Assembly: GCA_015067495.1 (NCBI GenBank)
Contig: SVMI01000001.1
Span: 460,545-524,544 of the forward strand
Direction: 5' to 3'
Length of the DNA: 64,000 nucleotides
Source: Oscillospiraceae bacterium
GTDB taxonomy: Bacteria; Bacillota; Clostridia; Oscillospirales; Oscillospiraceae
How positions within the stretch are numbered: the first letter of the stretch is position 1; each line of letters starts with the position of its first letter. The notes beneath the pieces were generated by a model that saw only the letters and a program-made list of their open reading frames with translations, did not search any database and was not told where the DNA came from. Position numbers and translations under genes: made by a program. This document shows positions 33,681 through 41,867 of the stretch, in pieces.

Positions 33681-36101
33681 ATGACAAAAATGACCGATAT
33701 TTTATCCCTTTATGAGGATCTCCGCCTGCACAAGGGTGCTTTAAGCGGAGCGGAGGGATTTTTTGACTATCAGGCGCCGGACAGCATCCACAGCGAGGTT
33801 ACCGCTTTCGCCTACGGCATCCGTGAAACCCAGAGCTGCGTCAGTCTGCGCCGCTGCCCCTGCACTAGCATGGTCACATTGGGCAAGGCAGAGCTGTCGC
33901 GCCGATTTTACATCAAGCTGAAGGCCTGCATCTTCAACTGGAGGGAGTACATCTGTCCTGTTGAGATCAGGATCAATGGGCAGCTTGCCTATCAGAATGA
34001 TCGGGAATTTTTCGAAAATGTCAACCTTGGCTGGCCCGTAATCTACATTCCCATCGATGGGACACTTCTGCAGGAGGGTGAAAACGAGATCACCTTGTCC
34101 CAAGGTAAATTTAACAGCCATCTGCTGGTCTCCAAGGTGGATCTGCTTTCTCTGCCGGAGATCAAGCCCCATCAGCAGCTGACCTACTGTCCCTCCGCCC
34201 GGTTGGGCGATGCGCTGACCCTTGCATTCCATGCGCCGGACAGATGCATTCCGACAGTTGACGCAGCTGCCTGCGAGGTGCTGAGCGTTGAACGCTCACC
34301 TCTATTCAAGGAGCAGGTTCTGGTGACCTTGAAGCTGACAGATCCCCGGGCGAAGGCGACGCTGCATTTCGGCAGGGAGGCGGTGGACGCCATCCTGCCG
34401 GAGCTGTTCCCCGCCGGCGTAGATATCTGCCTTGTGGGTATCGATTCCGACGACCATCGCCACGACGATTCCGATGAAACCAACCGCATCATCAATATTT
34501 TCACCAACACCCATCTGGGTAACTATTTTCAGGCAAGACCCCAGCATGGCAGAAATTTCTACGACCTCTCCTCGCCTAAGGTGTGGGAGCAGCGCATCCG
34601 CCACTTGATCGCATATCAGAAAAAGCTGAGTCTTTCCGACAGCGGAAATGTGATGGGCTTCCTGCCTGCCATGGCAGGTGACAGTTTTGTGGGCAAGCAC
34701 CTGCATGAGCCGTACCTCTATTTCCAGCCCCTGTCCAGCCCGGAAATTTACAAATGGCTGCAGGAGTCGGAATCCTTCGGTCAGAGCAAGCGGGCGTTCT
34801 GTGATTACTTAAAGCAAAGCTATGAGGAAAGCCGTTCTGCCTATGGTCGTACCTCCGTCGGCTCTCCCAGTCTGCTGACCGCATACGAAGCGGCGATGGG
34901 CTTTGAACGGGTGACCGTCGAGCCGGTGTCCAATGTGAATTTACTGATCGCCGCCGTGCGGGGTGCTGCGCCGGAAATGTGGGGCGCACACGTGCCGACG
35001 GACTGGTATTTCGGCGAACCTCACGACCTGACCAAGGCGAGAAAATTCCTCACCGCTATGCAGATGCTCTATATTTTCGGCGCGGATTACATCTACCCCG
35101 AAAATGCGCTGTTCAAGACCAATGCCTTCTCCCGTACCGACTGGGATGATGAATTTCCCACAGTTTGCCGTACTTTCCAGCGTGATTTTTACGATTACGT
35201 GATCCGCAACCCCAGAGAGGGCGCGCTCAGGACGGAACTGGCGGTCATCTACGGCAACAACGAATATTTTATGTGGCATCATGACAACCGCATGGCAGAG
35301 CTTCCTGAGGGCAACGACTGGGATCAAAGGCTCTGGGGCAAGTGGGAGGATTGCTCCCACCATAAGTGCTGGCGCGCCATCGATGCATGGCTGCCCGAGG
35401 GAGAGGATCAGCACAGTAAGCAAAATGTGCTGAATGTGAACCTCTTCAGCGGCACGCCCTACGGCATGGTGGATGTGGTTCCCTACGAAAAGGACTACAG
35501 CAAGTATAAGGCGATCGCACTTCTTGGCTGGAATACCTATGAAGAAGGCTTTGCCCGGAAAATCTATGACTATGTGGCGCAGGGCGGCACGGCGTTTGTC
35601 AGCTACTGCCACTTCAACAAAACAGATCGCAACGATCTGCCCATGACCTTTGAGCGCACCGAGGAGATCCGTCGCCTGATCGGAGATTGTGACGGGCAGA
35701 TCCTCGAAAGCAACGGCTATTCCATTTGGGCAGGCGATATTTTCGATGCCGAGCCGCTGCTGTGTGAGCGAACCGGCAACGTAGTCGTATGGAGACGGGA
35801 AATCGGAGAAGGCACGCTTTATTTCGGCGGCTTTGCGGATTACCGCTGCACGGAGGAAAAGCTGGAGATCATGCAGGAAATTCTGCGCATGATAGCAGCC
35901 GAAACAGCGGAGGTCATATGCGATAATCCCAATGTCTGCTTCAGCCGCAGAGTGACGGCGGAGGGCAAGCAGCGGCTGCACCTGATGGGTGTCTGTACCA
36001 ACGGGAACGCTCCGCAGGCGTATACCCTGACCTTCCGGGACGGCAGAACCGTCAGCGGCAAAATTGCCCCGACTGAAATCGTCAAGGTCGAGGTTGGATA
36101 A
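33681..36101 (+). CDS. Unrecognised 806-aa protein, probable carbohydrate-active enzyme
   Basis: ATG after GAAAGGAAG. No signal peptide. I cannot assign a family. The order of segments suggests a glycosidase: an N-terminal beta domain (about 40-160), a long alpha/beta barrel-like region with WGAHVPTDWYFGEPHDL and ADYIYPENALFKTNAF (about 435-490), a flavodoxin-like domain (YKAIALLGWNTYEEGFARKIYDYVAQGG, about 610-650) like the trimerisation domain of GH42 beta-galactosidases, and a closing beta domain. It is followed after 13 bases by a GH78 rhamnosidase gene, so the two probably act on the same rhamnose-containing glycan in the cytoplasm. Confidence 0.6.
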   Translation: MTKMTDILSLYEDLRLHKGALSGAEGFFDYQAPDSIHSEVTAFAYGIRETQSCVSLRRCPCTSMVTLGKAELSRRFYIKLKACIFNWREYICPVEIRINGQLAYQNDREFFENVNLGWPVIYIPIDGTLLQEGENEITLSQGKFNSHLLVSKVDLLSLPEIKPHQQLTYCPSARLGDALTLAFHAPDRCIPTVDAAACEVLSVERSPLFKEQVLVTLKLTDPRAKATLHFGREAVDAILPELFPAGVDICLVGIDSDDHRHDDSDETNRIINIFTNTHLGNYFQARPQHGRNFYDLSSPKVWEQRIRHLIAYQKKLSLSDSGNVMGFLPAMAGDSFVGKHLHEPYLYFQPLSSPEIYKWLQESESFGQSKRAFCDYLKQSYEESRSAYGRTSVGSPSLLTAYEAAMGFERVTVEPVSNVNLLIAAVRGAAPEMWGAHVPTDWYFGEPHDLTKARKFLTAMQMLYIFGADYIYPENALFKTNAFSRTDWDDEFPTVCRTFQRDFYDYVIRNPREGALRTELAVIYGNNEYFMWHHDNRMAELPEGNDWDQRLWGKWEDCSHHKCWRAIDAWLPEGEDQHSKQNVLNVNLFSGTPYGMVDVVPYEKDYSKYKAIALLGWNTYEEGFARKIYDYVAQGGTAFVSYCHFNKTDRNDLPMTFERTEEIRRLIGDCDGQILESNGYSIWAGDIFDAEPLLCERTGNVVVWRREIGEGTLYFGGFADYRCTEEKLEIMQEILRMIAAETAEVICDNPNVCFSRRVTAEGKQRLHLMGVCTNGNAPQAYTLTFRDGRTVSGKIAPTEIVKVEVG

Positions 36102-36114
36102 GGAGAAATTACGG

Positions 36115-38295
36115 ATGAAGCACGAAGATTTCTTTGGCAATGCCAAATGGCTGGAAGCAGAGGACGTCGTCCGCATTCCGCTGTTTCGCAAGACCTTTGA
36201 AGCGGGGAAAGTGAAAAAAGCCACCATCAACATCATCGGTCTGGGTGTGTTTGTGGGCTTTATTAACGGCAAGCGGATCAGTGAGGATCTGTTCGCGCCG
36301 CTGAATTCCGATTACCACTATCGCAGAATGGTGGTCAACGGCTATCCCTTTGAGGAAAAGCTGAATCACAGAATGTACGTCTGCCAATACGATGTGACAG
36401 ATCTGATCTGCGAGGGCAAAAACGTTCTTGCGGTCAAGCTGGGTCCCGGCTGGTATGCCAATTATGAGTGGGATGCCTACGGCAGAATGAAGCTGTGCTT
36501 CCGCCTGACCATTGAGGACGAAAACGGCATACACGAGGTGCTTTCCGACGAGACCGTCAAGTCCCGCAAGAGCCACGTCGTGGACTGTGATATGAACCGG
36601 GGCGAAAAGCAGCGCCACTATGCCTACCCGGACGGCTGGCTGTACGCGGATTTTGACGACTCCTACTGGAACGACGTTGTCGTCGTGAAAACGCCGGAAA
36701 CGGAATTTTATCTGCAGGATTGTCCTGCGGATCGGGAGATCCGTTCCATTCAGCCGAAGCTGATCTACGAAAACGGCAGCATCCGCCGCTATGACTGCGG
36801 CGAAAACATCAGCGGCTATGTGGTGCTGAAGGGCATTCAGGGTGTTTACGGCGACGTGACGGTGATCATGTCTGAGGAGCTTCTGCCCGACGGCACGCTG
36901 GATATGTACCGCAGCTTTGAGCAGACGGTGGCTTACAGCGTCAACCTGACCTACAAGCCGGAGTATAAGCCTTATTTTACATGGCAGGCATTCCGTTACT
37001 TTGAGGTACAGGGAAGAGCATTGGACGTGGATCGGGTGGTAGTCGTCCATGCGGATGTGCCGGTCACATCCACCTTTTCGTCCAGCGAGCCGATCCTCAA
37101 CTGGCTGAACGACGCTTATATCCGCACACAGCTTTGCAATATGCACATGGGCATCCCGTCGGATTGCCCCCATGTGGAGCGGCGCGGCTACACCGGCGAC
37201 GGTCAGCTGACCTGCGAAACGGCGATGCTGATGCTGGACGCAAAGAAATTCTATAAAAAATGGATCGCGGACATCTCCGACTGTCAGGATAGGGTTTCCG
37301 GTCATGTGCAGTACACCGCGCCCTTTATCAACTCCGGCGGCGGGCCGGGTGGTTGGGGCTGCGCCATCATCGTTGTTCCCTATGCCTATTACAAGATCTA
37401 CGGTGATGCAGAGCCCATGACGGAAATGTTCGATCAGATGCTCCATTACCTCGACTATCTGTACGACCACAGCGAAAACGACCTCGTGACCTCGGATCGC
37501 CCCAAGGCATGGTGCCTTGGCGATTGGTGTACGGCGGAAAAACCCATCGCGATCCCGGAACCCTACGTCAATACCTACTTCTTTGTCAAGAGCATCGACT
37601 GGATTTTGGAGATCGCCCGGATCATCGGACGCACCGATTGTCAGGAAAGATTGCTCCACCTGCGCAAGAGCCGCTGCGATGCCATTGTGCGCAACTTTTT
37701 TGATCCCGCAACGGGCAATTTTGCCGGAAACTATCAGGCATCCAATGCCTTTGCTCTCGACATCGGATTGGGCGATGAGCGGACAATGTCGAATATGGTC
37801 GCCTATTACGAGGACTACGGCATGTTTGACTGCGGTATTTTCGGTACGGAAATTTTGATCCGCATCCTCTTTGAGCGGGGGGAGTCCGAGCTTGCGTTCA
37901 AGCTCCTGACCTCCAAGGGTAAGTATTCCTTCCATAACTGGATGGAGCAGGGGGCAACCACGGTCTGGGAATATTGGAACGGTCACCGCTCCCATTCTCA
38001 TCCCATGTTCGGCGCGGTCACCCGCTACCTTTATCAGCACATCCTCGGCATTCAGCAGGAGAAGGGCGGCTTTGAGCAAATTCGCATCAAGCCGGCGTAC
38101 ATCCCCGCGCTGGAGCGCGCCATGGGCAGCGTGATGACCCCTGCGGGGCGTATTTCTGTCGAAAGATGTAACAAGGGCGGAGATATTAGCTTCGTCGTAG
38201 AGCTGCCAGAGGGCGCAACGGCTGACTTTGTGTACGGCGATGCTGTAATGAAGCTGCATGCAGGCAGAAATGAGATCCTTCTGCCGCTGCAATAA
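36115..38295 (+). CDS. GH78-family alpha-L-rhamnosidase
   Basis: 726 aa; ATG at 36115, 9 bases after AAGGAG. N-terminal beta-sandwich domains (RKTFEAGKVKKATINIIGLGVFVGFINGKRI) come first, then a six-hairpin (alpha/alpha)6 catalytic domain. The motif DCPHVERRGYTGDGQ at 350-364 matches the DCPQRxERxGWTGD motif of GH78 with its general acid Glu (E355), and WEYWNG at 618-623 supplies the second conserved Glu (E619). A short C-terminal beta domain ends with EILLPLQ. It cleaves terminal alpha-L-rhamnose. No signal peptide, so intracellular. A strong terminator follows. Confidence 0.88.
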   Translation: MKHEDFFGNAKWLEAEDVVRIPLFRKTFEAGKVKKATINIIGLGVFVGFINGKRISEDLFAPLNSDYHYRRMVVNGYPFEEKLNHRMYVCQYDVTDLICEGKNVLAVKLGPGWYANYEWDAYGRMKLCFRLTIEDENGIHEVLSDETVKSRKSHVVDCDMNRGEKQRHYAYPDGWLYADFDDSYWNDVVVVKTPETEFYLQDCPADREIRSIQPKLIYENGSIRRYDCGENISGYVVLKGIQGVYGDVTVIMSEELLPDGTLDMYRSFEQTVAYSVNLTYKPEYKPYFTWQAFRYFEVQGRALDVDRVVVVHADVPVTSTFSSSEPILNWLNDAYIRTQLCNMHMGIPSDCPHVERRGYTGDGQLTCETAMLMLDAKKFYKKWIADISDCQDRVSGHVQYTAPFINSGGGPGGWGCAIIVVPYAYYKIYGDAEPMTEMFDQMLHYLDYLYDHSENDLVTSDRPKAWCLGDWCTAEKPIAIPEPYVNTYFFVKSIDWILEIARIIGRTDCQERLLHLRKSRCDAIVRNFFDPATGNFAGNYQASNAFALDIGLGDERTMSNMVAYYEDYGMFDCGIFGTEILIRILFERGESELAFKLLTSKGKYSFHNWMEQGATTVWEYWNGHRSHSHPMFGAVTRYLYQHILGIQQEKGGFEQIRIKPAYIPALERAMGSVMTPAGRISVERCNKGGDISFVVELPEGATADFVYGDAVMKLHAGRNEILLPLQ

Positions 38296-38298
38296 GAA

Positions 38299-38334
38299 AA
38301 AAAGCTCCGACTCACAAGAGTCGGAGCTTTTTGT
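38299..38334. terminator. Bidirectional terminator
   Basis: AAAGCTCCGACT pairs with AGTCGGAGCTTT around CACAAG, with A-run before and T-run after; serves the rhamnosidase and the convergent small membrane protein gene. Confidence 0.9.
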
Positions 38335-38339
38335 TTGCC

Positions 38340-38600
38340 TTACTTCAAAACCTTGAGGAAAACGAGGATCACGAGGACAATACCGATCACGCAGTAGACC
38401 TCGATCACAGTGCCGATCACGCCCAGAATCCAGCCGATCACAGCACCCAGCACGGGAATCCAGCCGGAAATAAGACCGATCAAACCCAGCAGCAGACCGC
38501 CAACGACCATCGCCACAACATAGACAATGATCTTAATGACCAGTGCGCTGACATCCTTTACACTGAAGGAATAGGGGAAGATTTTTTTGAGCATATCCAT
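38340..38600 (-). CDS. Small membrane protein
   Basis: 86 aa; ATG at 38600 after AAAGGAGAAACTACC. Two long hydrophobic stretches, about 20-48 (LVIKIIVYVVAMVVGGLLLGLIGLISG) and 50-85, make up most of the chain, separated by a Gly-Trp-Ile-Pro turn. This resembles small two-to-three-TM proteins widespread in Clostridia. Function unknown. Own promoter upstream and shared terminator downstream, so monocistronic. Confidence 0.7.
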   Translation of the reverse strand: MDMLKKIFPYSFSVKDVSALVIKIIVYVVAMVVGGLLLGLIGLISGWIPVLGAVIGWILGVIGTVIEVYCVIGIVLVILVFLKVLK

Positions 38601-38636
38601 GGTAGTTTCTCCTTTGCTATATTTTGGAACACTGCT

Positions 38637-38665
38637 ATTATAAAAGATTATCCCGCAAAAATCAA
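38637..38665 (-). promoter_or_regulatory. Promoter of the small membrane protein
   Basis: Minus strand: TTGATT (38660-38665), 17-base spacer, TATAAT (38637-38642). Confidence 0.65.
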
Positions 38666-38752
38666 TAGTTGTGAACCATAAAAGTCAAAGATGCTATGGA
38701 CTTTGCGCATTGGATAAACTTATCGTTCCGAAACAAATCGCACAACAAGTGT

Positions 38753-39040
38753 TTACTTCAGCTCCACCTCGCCCAGTTGGGTGTCGGTGATGTAGTCAGC
38801 CTTGAAGCTGCGAAGCACATCCATGTGGGGCTGGGAGACATGTACCTGCTGATGCTCCTTGGACTCCCACTGCTCGATCAGCAGCAGCTCGCAGGGATCT
38901 TTTTCGGACAGATAATAGTCATAGCGAATGCAGCCGTTTTCTGCGCGGATGGCAGCAAGAACCCCCGTTTCCTTGACCTTTTCGATGAATGCCGCACGCT
39001 TTTCCGGCAGGCAGGTGAATTTGACATAGATGGTGTACAT
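38753..39040 (-). CDS. ABM-family (antibiotic biosynthesis monooxygenase-like) protein
   Basis: 95 aa; ATG at 39040 preceded by AAAAGAGGAG. The sequence MYTIYVKFTCLPEKRAAFIEKVKETG...ENGCIRYDYYLSEKDPCELLLIEQWESKEHQQVHVSQPHM matches the small ferredoxin-like ABM domain (YgiN type). Members include quinol monooxygenases and autoinducer-related proteins, acting on small aromatic or quinone-like molecules in the cytoplasm without cofactors. Substrate unknown. Monocistronic with its own consensus promoter. Confidence 0.85.
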   Translation of the reverse strand: MYTIYVKFTCLPEKRAAFIEKVKETGVLAAIRAENGCIRYDYYLSEKDPCELLLIEQWESKEHQQVHVSQPHMDVLRSFKADYITDTQLGEVELK

Positions 39041-39074
39041 GGCAGCTCCTCTTTTCTTCTTATTCGGTAAAATT

Positions 39075-39103
39075 ATTATACTCCCGCTTACCGGCGTTGT
39101 CAA
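39075..39103 (-). promoter_or_regulatory. Sigma-A promoter of the ABM gene
   Basis: Minus strand: consensus TTGACA (39098-39103), 17-base spacer, consensus TATAAT (39075-39080). Confidence 0.85.
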
Positions 39104-39143
39104 TCAGCCGCGCAATGGCTCCCCCTTGTAGGGGAGGCAAGAG

Positions 39144-39172
39144 AAAAAGCCGCTCCCCGGGTGGGGAGCGGC
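39144..39172 (-). terminator. Terminator of the DUF975-like gene
   Basis: GCCGCTCCCC pairs with GGGGAGCGGC; read on the minus strand it is followed by five T residues. Confidence 0.85.
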
Positions 39173-39185
39173 GGGTGTATCAAAA

Positions 39186-39920
39186 TTAGTTCATGGGAGT
39201 GCCGCAGTTTGCGCAGAAGGAAGCTTCAGGAGCGACTCTCAGACCGCAGTTGGGGCAGACGCGGGCATTGGCAGCGGCGATCTCTTCGTAGAAAGCAGCC
39301 TGCACAAGACCGCCGAACAGAGGTGCCAGTGCAACGTAAATAATGCAAAGGAAGATCAGAGCGATGGTGAACAGAACGCCCAGATAGGGGATCAGAGCCA
39401 GCAGAGCCAGAACGATGACAACGCCGACGAACATCAGAACGTAGACAAAGTCAGCCAGCCACATCTGCAGCTTGTAGCCGTGGGTTCTCTTGGAGGAGAG
39501 CTTGATCGCCTCGGTGATGGGAACATCAGGCTCGAACACCAGAATGTAGGGAGTCAGGCGGTACTCATAAGAACGAACAATGGCGATGAAGGGACCGACA
39601 ATGGGAATCAGGGACCACAGGAAGATCCACAGATACATCCAGCCCAGACCCAGCACGACGCGCTTGATGGTGTTCCAATCCTTAAAGCAAGCGAAAAGAT
39701 CGGTGACCTCAACAGCCTCGCCGCGGTAGCCGCGCAGGTAAATTACGGTCATGGCAGTGCTGATCAGCAGAGATACTGCAATGCCCAGAGCAGGGATCGC
39801 AACGCCGCACAGTCCGCTCAGGACGGAGCTCAGCAGGATCGCCAGCAGGGAAATGCCCCACAGCTTGAAGGGCTTCTGCAGCAGAACGTTGAACGCACGC
39901 TTGTAAATGGTCATTAACAT
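39186..39920 (-). CDS. DUF975-like membrane protein with C-terminal zinc ribbon
   Basis: 244 aa; ATG at 39920 after GGAAAGGAG. N-terminal YKRAFNVLLQKPFKLWGISLLAILLSS, then about five TM segments (about 20-55, 95-115, 160-185, 190-215), the RTHGYKLQMW motif between TM segments and a C-terminal CPNCG-x10-FCANCG zinc ribbon. DUF975-family proteins share the domain order and end in the same zinc ribbon in many Firmicutes; their role is unknown. Promoter overlaps the end of the upstream TIR gene. Confidence 0.78.
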   Translation of the reverse strand: MLMTIYKRAFNVLLQKPFKLWGISLLAILLSSVLSGLCGVAIPALGIAVSLLISTAMTVIYLRGYRGEAVEVTDLFACFKDWNTIKRVVLGLGWMYLWIFLWSLIPIVGPFIAIVRSYEYRLTPYILVFEPDVPITEAIKLSSKRTHGYKLQMWLADFVYVLMFVGVVIVLALLALIPYLGVLFTIALIFLCIIYVALAPLFGGLVQAAFYEEIAAANARVCPNCGLRVAPEASFCANCGTPMN

Positions 39921-39965
39921 ATCTATCTTTCTCCTTTCCTTTTGGCAGGTTATGCCACTTCGTTT

Positions 39966-39993
39966 ATTATAGCACAGTTGGAAAAAGTGTCAA
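39966..39993 (-). promoter_or_regulatory. Promoter of the DUF975-like gene
   Basis: Minus strand: consensus TTGACA (39988-39993), 16-base spacer, consensus TATAAT (39966-39971); the -35 overlaps the stop of the TIR gene. Confidence 0.75.
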
Positions 39994-41030
39994 GTTTCCG
40001 TGTCGAAATTTGCCGATTCTTCTTCCCTGAGCATTCTTGTGGAAGGACGCAACGCGCTTTTGATCTGCTCGATGCCGCCGCCGTCCCGGACGAAAATGTT
40101 CTGATATTTGCTCAGGAACATCTCATAGCCAAAGGGGAACTTGGCATCGTCCAGCCGCACCGTGATGGGGTGGATGTTGCCGCACATTTTCGCGCCGTTG
40201 ACCTCGTCCTCCACCCGCTCGGACGCGGCGGAATTTTCGGAGCTGAACAGCAAAAAGTCTGTGCAGCCCTGCAGGCGTTCGCCCAGCATGACGCTCCAGT
40301 TGGCACCCTTATTGATGCCCTCGTCATACCAGATGCGGTAGCCCTCCCGCTGCAGGGCAGACAGGTACGGCAGCACTTGACGCTCGTCCTTGTGGGAATA
40401 GCTGACGAAGATATAGTCCTGATTGCCTGTGTAGGGAAGCTCCACATACAGCCGCTCGTTCAGCTTTTTCTGGATGGCGTCCGCCTTGTCGATGATCATG
40501 TCGTACTGGGCGTAAAGTGCGTCCATATCAAAATCGTCGTTGGTGGAGAAAAGGACGGTCTTTTCAAACAGCGAGATATTCTCAAGATACAGCTGACGCA
40601 GCGTTCTGCCGGTGGCAAGGCGCATCTGCACATTGTCTTCCTCTTTGATGTAGGTGCGGGTCAGGGTTTCAAGACTCTTTTCGTCGATGTAGAGGAAAAC
40701 GGGGATGACATACTCACCGAAGGATGCGATGATCTCCCGGACAAAGTCAAAATTGTCCGGCGACATGGTGATCAGGGCATTGCATCTGCCCCGGACGGCA
40801 TCCATGATCTGCGCCTTGTAAAAGCCTGTTCTGCCGCCGTGAATGGCATAGACAAAATCGCAGGCTTTCACTTCCTCCTCGGCGTGCATGGTGGGGGGAC
40901 TGATGGGGGAGAACACGCTTTCGTCCGGGCGGAAGGTGTATTTCTCAATGACGGAATAGCCTCTTTTTTTGAAATGCTCGCGGCTGTTTTTGGCAACGGT
41001 CAGGGTCGTGCCAACCAAAATGACCAGCAT
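39990..41030 (-). CDS. Guanylate-kinase-like-TIR fusion protein
   Basis: 346 aa; ATG at 41030 after AGGAGG. Residues 1-185 run like a guanylate kinase: MLVILVGTTLTVAKNSREHF at the P-loop position, YTFRPDESVFSP in place of the TTRxxR-E segment, YAIHGGRTGFYKAQIMDAV, and a late VFLYIDEKSLETL...RLATG. The P-loop lacks GxxxxGK(S/T), so nucleotide phosphorylation is unlikely and it may be a binding module only. Residues 200-345 form a TIR domain: YIFVSYSHKD, GYRIWYDEGINKGANW, LLFSSENSAASERVEDEVNGA, with a Glu at the NADase position. No TM segment. This is a second TIR gene 38 kb from the first and unrelated in its partner domain. Confidence 0.75.
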   Translation of the reverse strand: MLVILVGTTLTVAKNSREHFKKRGYSVIEKYTFRPDESVFSPISPPTMHAEEEVKACDFVYAIHGGRTGFYKAQIMDAVRGRCNALITMSPDNFDFVREIIASFGEYVIPVFLYIDEKSLETLTRTYIKEEDNVQMRLATGRTLRQLYLENISLFEKTVLFSTNDDFDMDALYAQYDMIIDKADAIQKKLNERLYVELPYTGNQDYIFVSYSHKDERQVLPYLSALQREGYRIWYDEGINKGANWSVMLGERLQGCTDFLLFSSENSAASERVEDEVNGAKMCGNIHPITVRLDDAKFPFGYEMFLSKYQNIFVRDGGGIEQIKSALRPSTRMLREEESANFDTET

Positions 41031-41061
41031 CAGAAAACCTCCTTTTGGATGTTATAGTGCT

Positions 41062-41090
41062 ATCGTACCATGGAAAGCGGCAATTTTCAA
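41062..41090 (-). promoter_or_regulatory. Promoter of the second TIR gene
   Basis: Minus strand: TTGAAA (41085-41090), 17-base spacer, TACGAT (41062-41067). Confidence 0.5.
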
Positions 41091-41092
41091 CA

Positions 41093-41127
41093 AGAAAATC
41101 CCTCCCCGCGCTGCGGCGGAGAGGGAC
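41093..41127 (-). terminator. Terminator of the PlsC-YfcC-lipoprotein operon
   Basis: CCCTCCCCGC and GCGGAGAGGG pair with one mismatch; on the minus strand a T-rich tail (ATTTTC) follows. Confidence 0.65.
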
Positions 41128-41132
41128 GGTGC

Positions 41133-41837
41133 TTATTCGATGGTGAAGGCATCCAGTACTTCGTTGATTGCGTCAGCTCGGAGGCTTCCGATGGTGACGT
41201 TTGCAAGATAAGAACCCTTGAGGAAGGTGAAGACCACCAAATGCATATCAAAGCCCTGAATCTTTGCATTCAGGCGCAGACCGTCGAACTCGGTGCCGTC
41301 GACGGTGAGCTTCTCGTATGCCACATTCACATCGGTGTAGCCCATGTTTTCGTAGGTGGAAATGATGCCGGGAATTTGTCCCTCAAGCACCTGCTTGATG
41401 TTCAGACTGAGCAGTTGCAGCGCATTGAGCTTTTCCATATTGATGTTAATGCTGCTGCCCTCGTCCAAATACTGGGCACTCATATCGTAGATGATCGTTG
41501 CGTTCTTCAGCAGCTCGACAACGTCCTCGTCCATGTAATCGCCGACCACGTTGTTCATTTCCAGCAGCTGCTCCTCGGTGGCAAATTCCCACTGAGCGGG
41601 CAGGGTACAGCTGATGCCGAGAAAGTCGTTCTTGTAGGTGTGACCGGTGGTGTTGCCCAGACCAAAAGCAGGCTCATTATTGGGATCAGAGGGCTTCTGG
41701 CTCTCGGTGGGATCCTGACTTTCGGTGGGATCACTGGTGACGGTGCCGCGGATGTCCTCAGTCTCACAGCCTGTAAAGCAAAGGCAGAGACTCAGCAGCA
41801 TGGTAACGGCAAGAAGGATGCACAAACTTTTTTTCAT
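41133..41837 (-). CDS. Lipoprotein of unknown function
   Basis: 234 aa. Signal peptide MKKSLCILLAVTMLLSLCLCF with lipobox FTGC (Cys about 24), then a Ser/Thr/Pro-rich spacer with DPTESQ repeats, and an alpha/beta domain: FLGISCTLPAQWEFATEEQLLEMN, ...GFDMHLVVFTFLKGSYLANVTIGS. The pattern recalls small PsbP/LpqN-like lipoproteins with a GITFxxPxxW start, but I cannot assign it firmly. Starts 30 bases after the YfcC gene and ends at a terminator, so it closes that operon. Confidence 0.72.
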   Translation of the reverse strand: MKKSLCILLAVTMLLSLCLCFTGCETEDIRGTVTSDPTESQDPTESQKPSDPNNEPAFGLGNTTGHTYKNDFLGISCTLPAQWEFATEEQLLEMNNVVGDYMDEDVVELLKNATIIYDMSAQYLDEGSSININMEKLNALQLLSLNIKQVLEGQIPGIISTYENMGYTDVNVAYEKLTVDGTEFDGLRLNAKIQGFDMHLVVFTFLKGSYLANVTIGSLRADAINEVLDAFTIE

Positions 41838-41867
41838 AACAAAATACCCCTTTCAATTTTATGCAGT

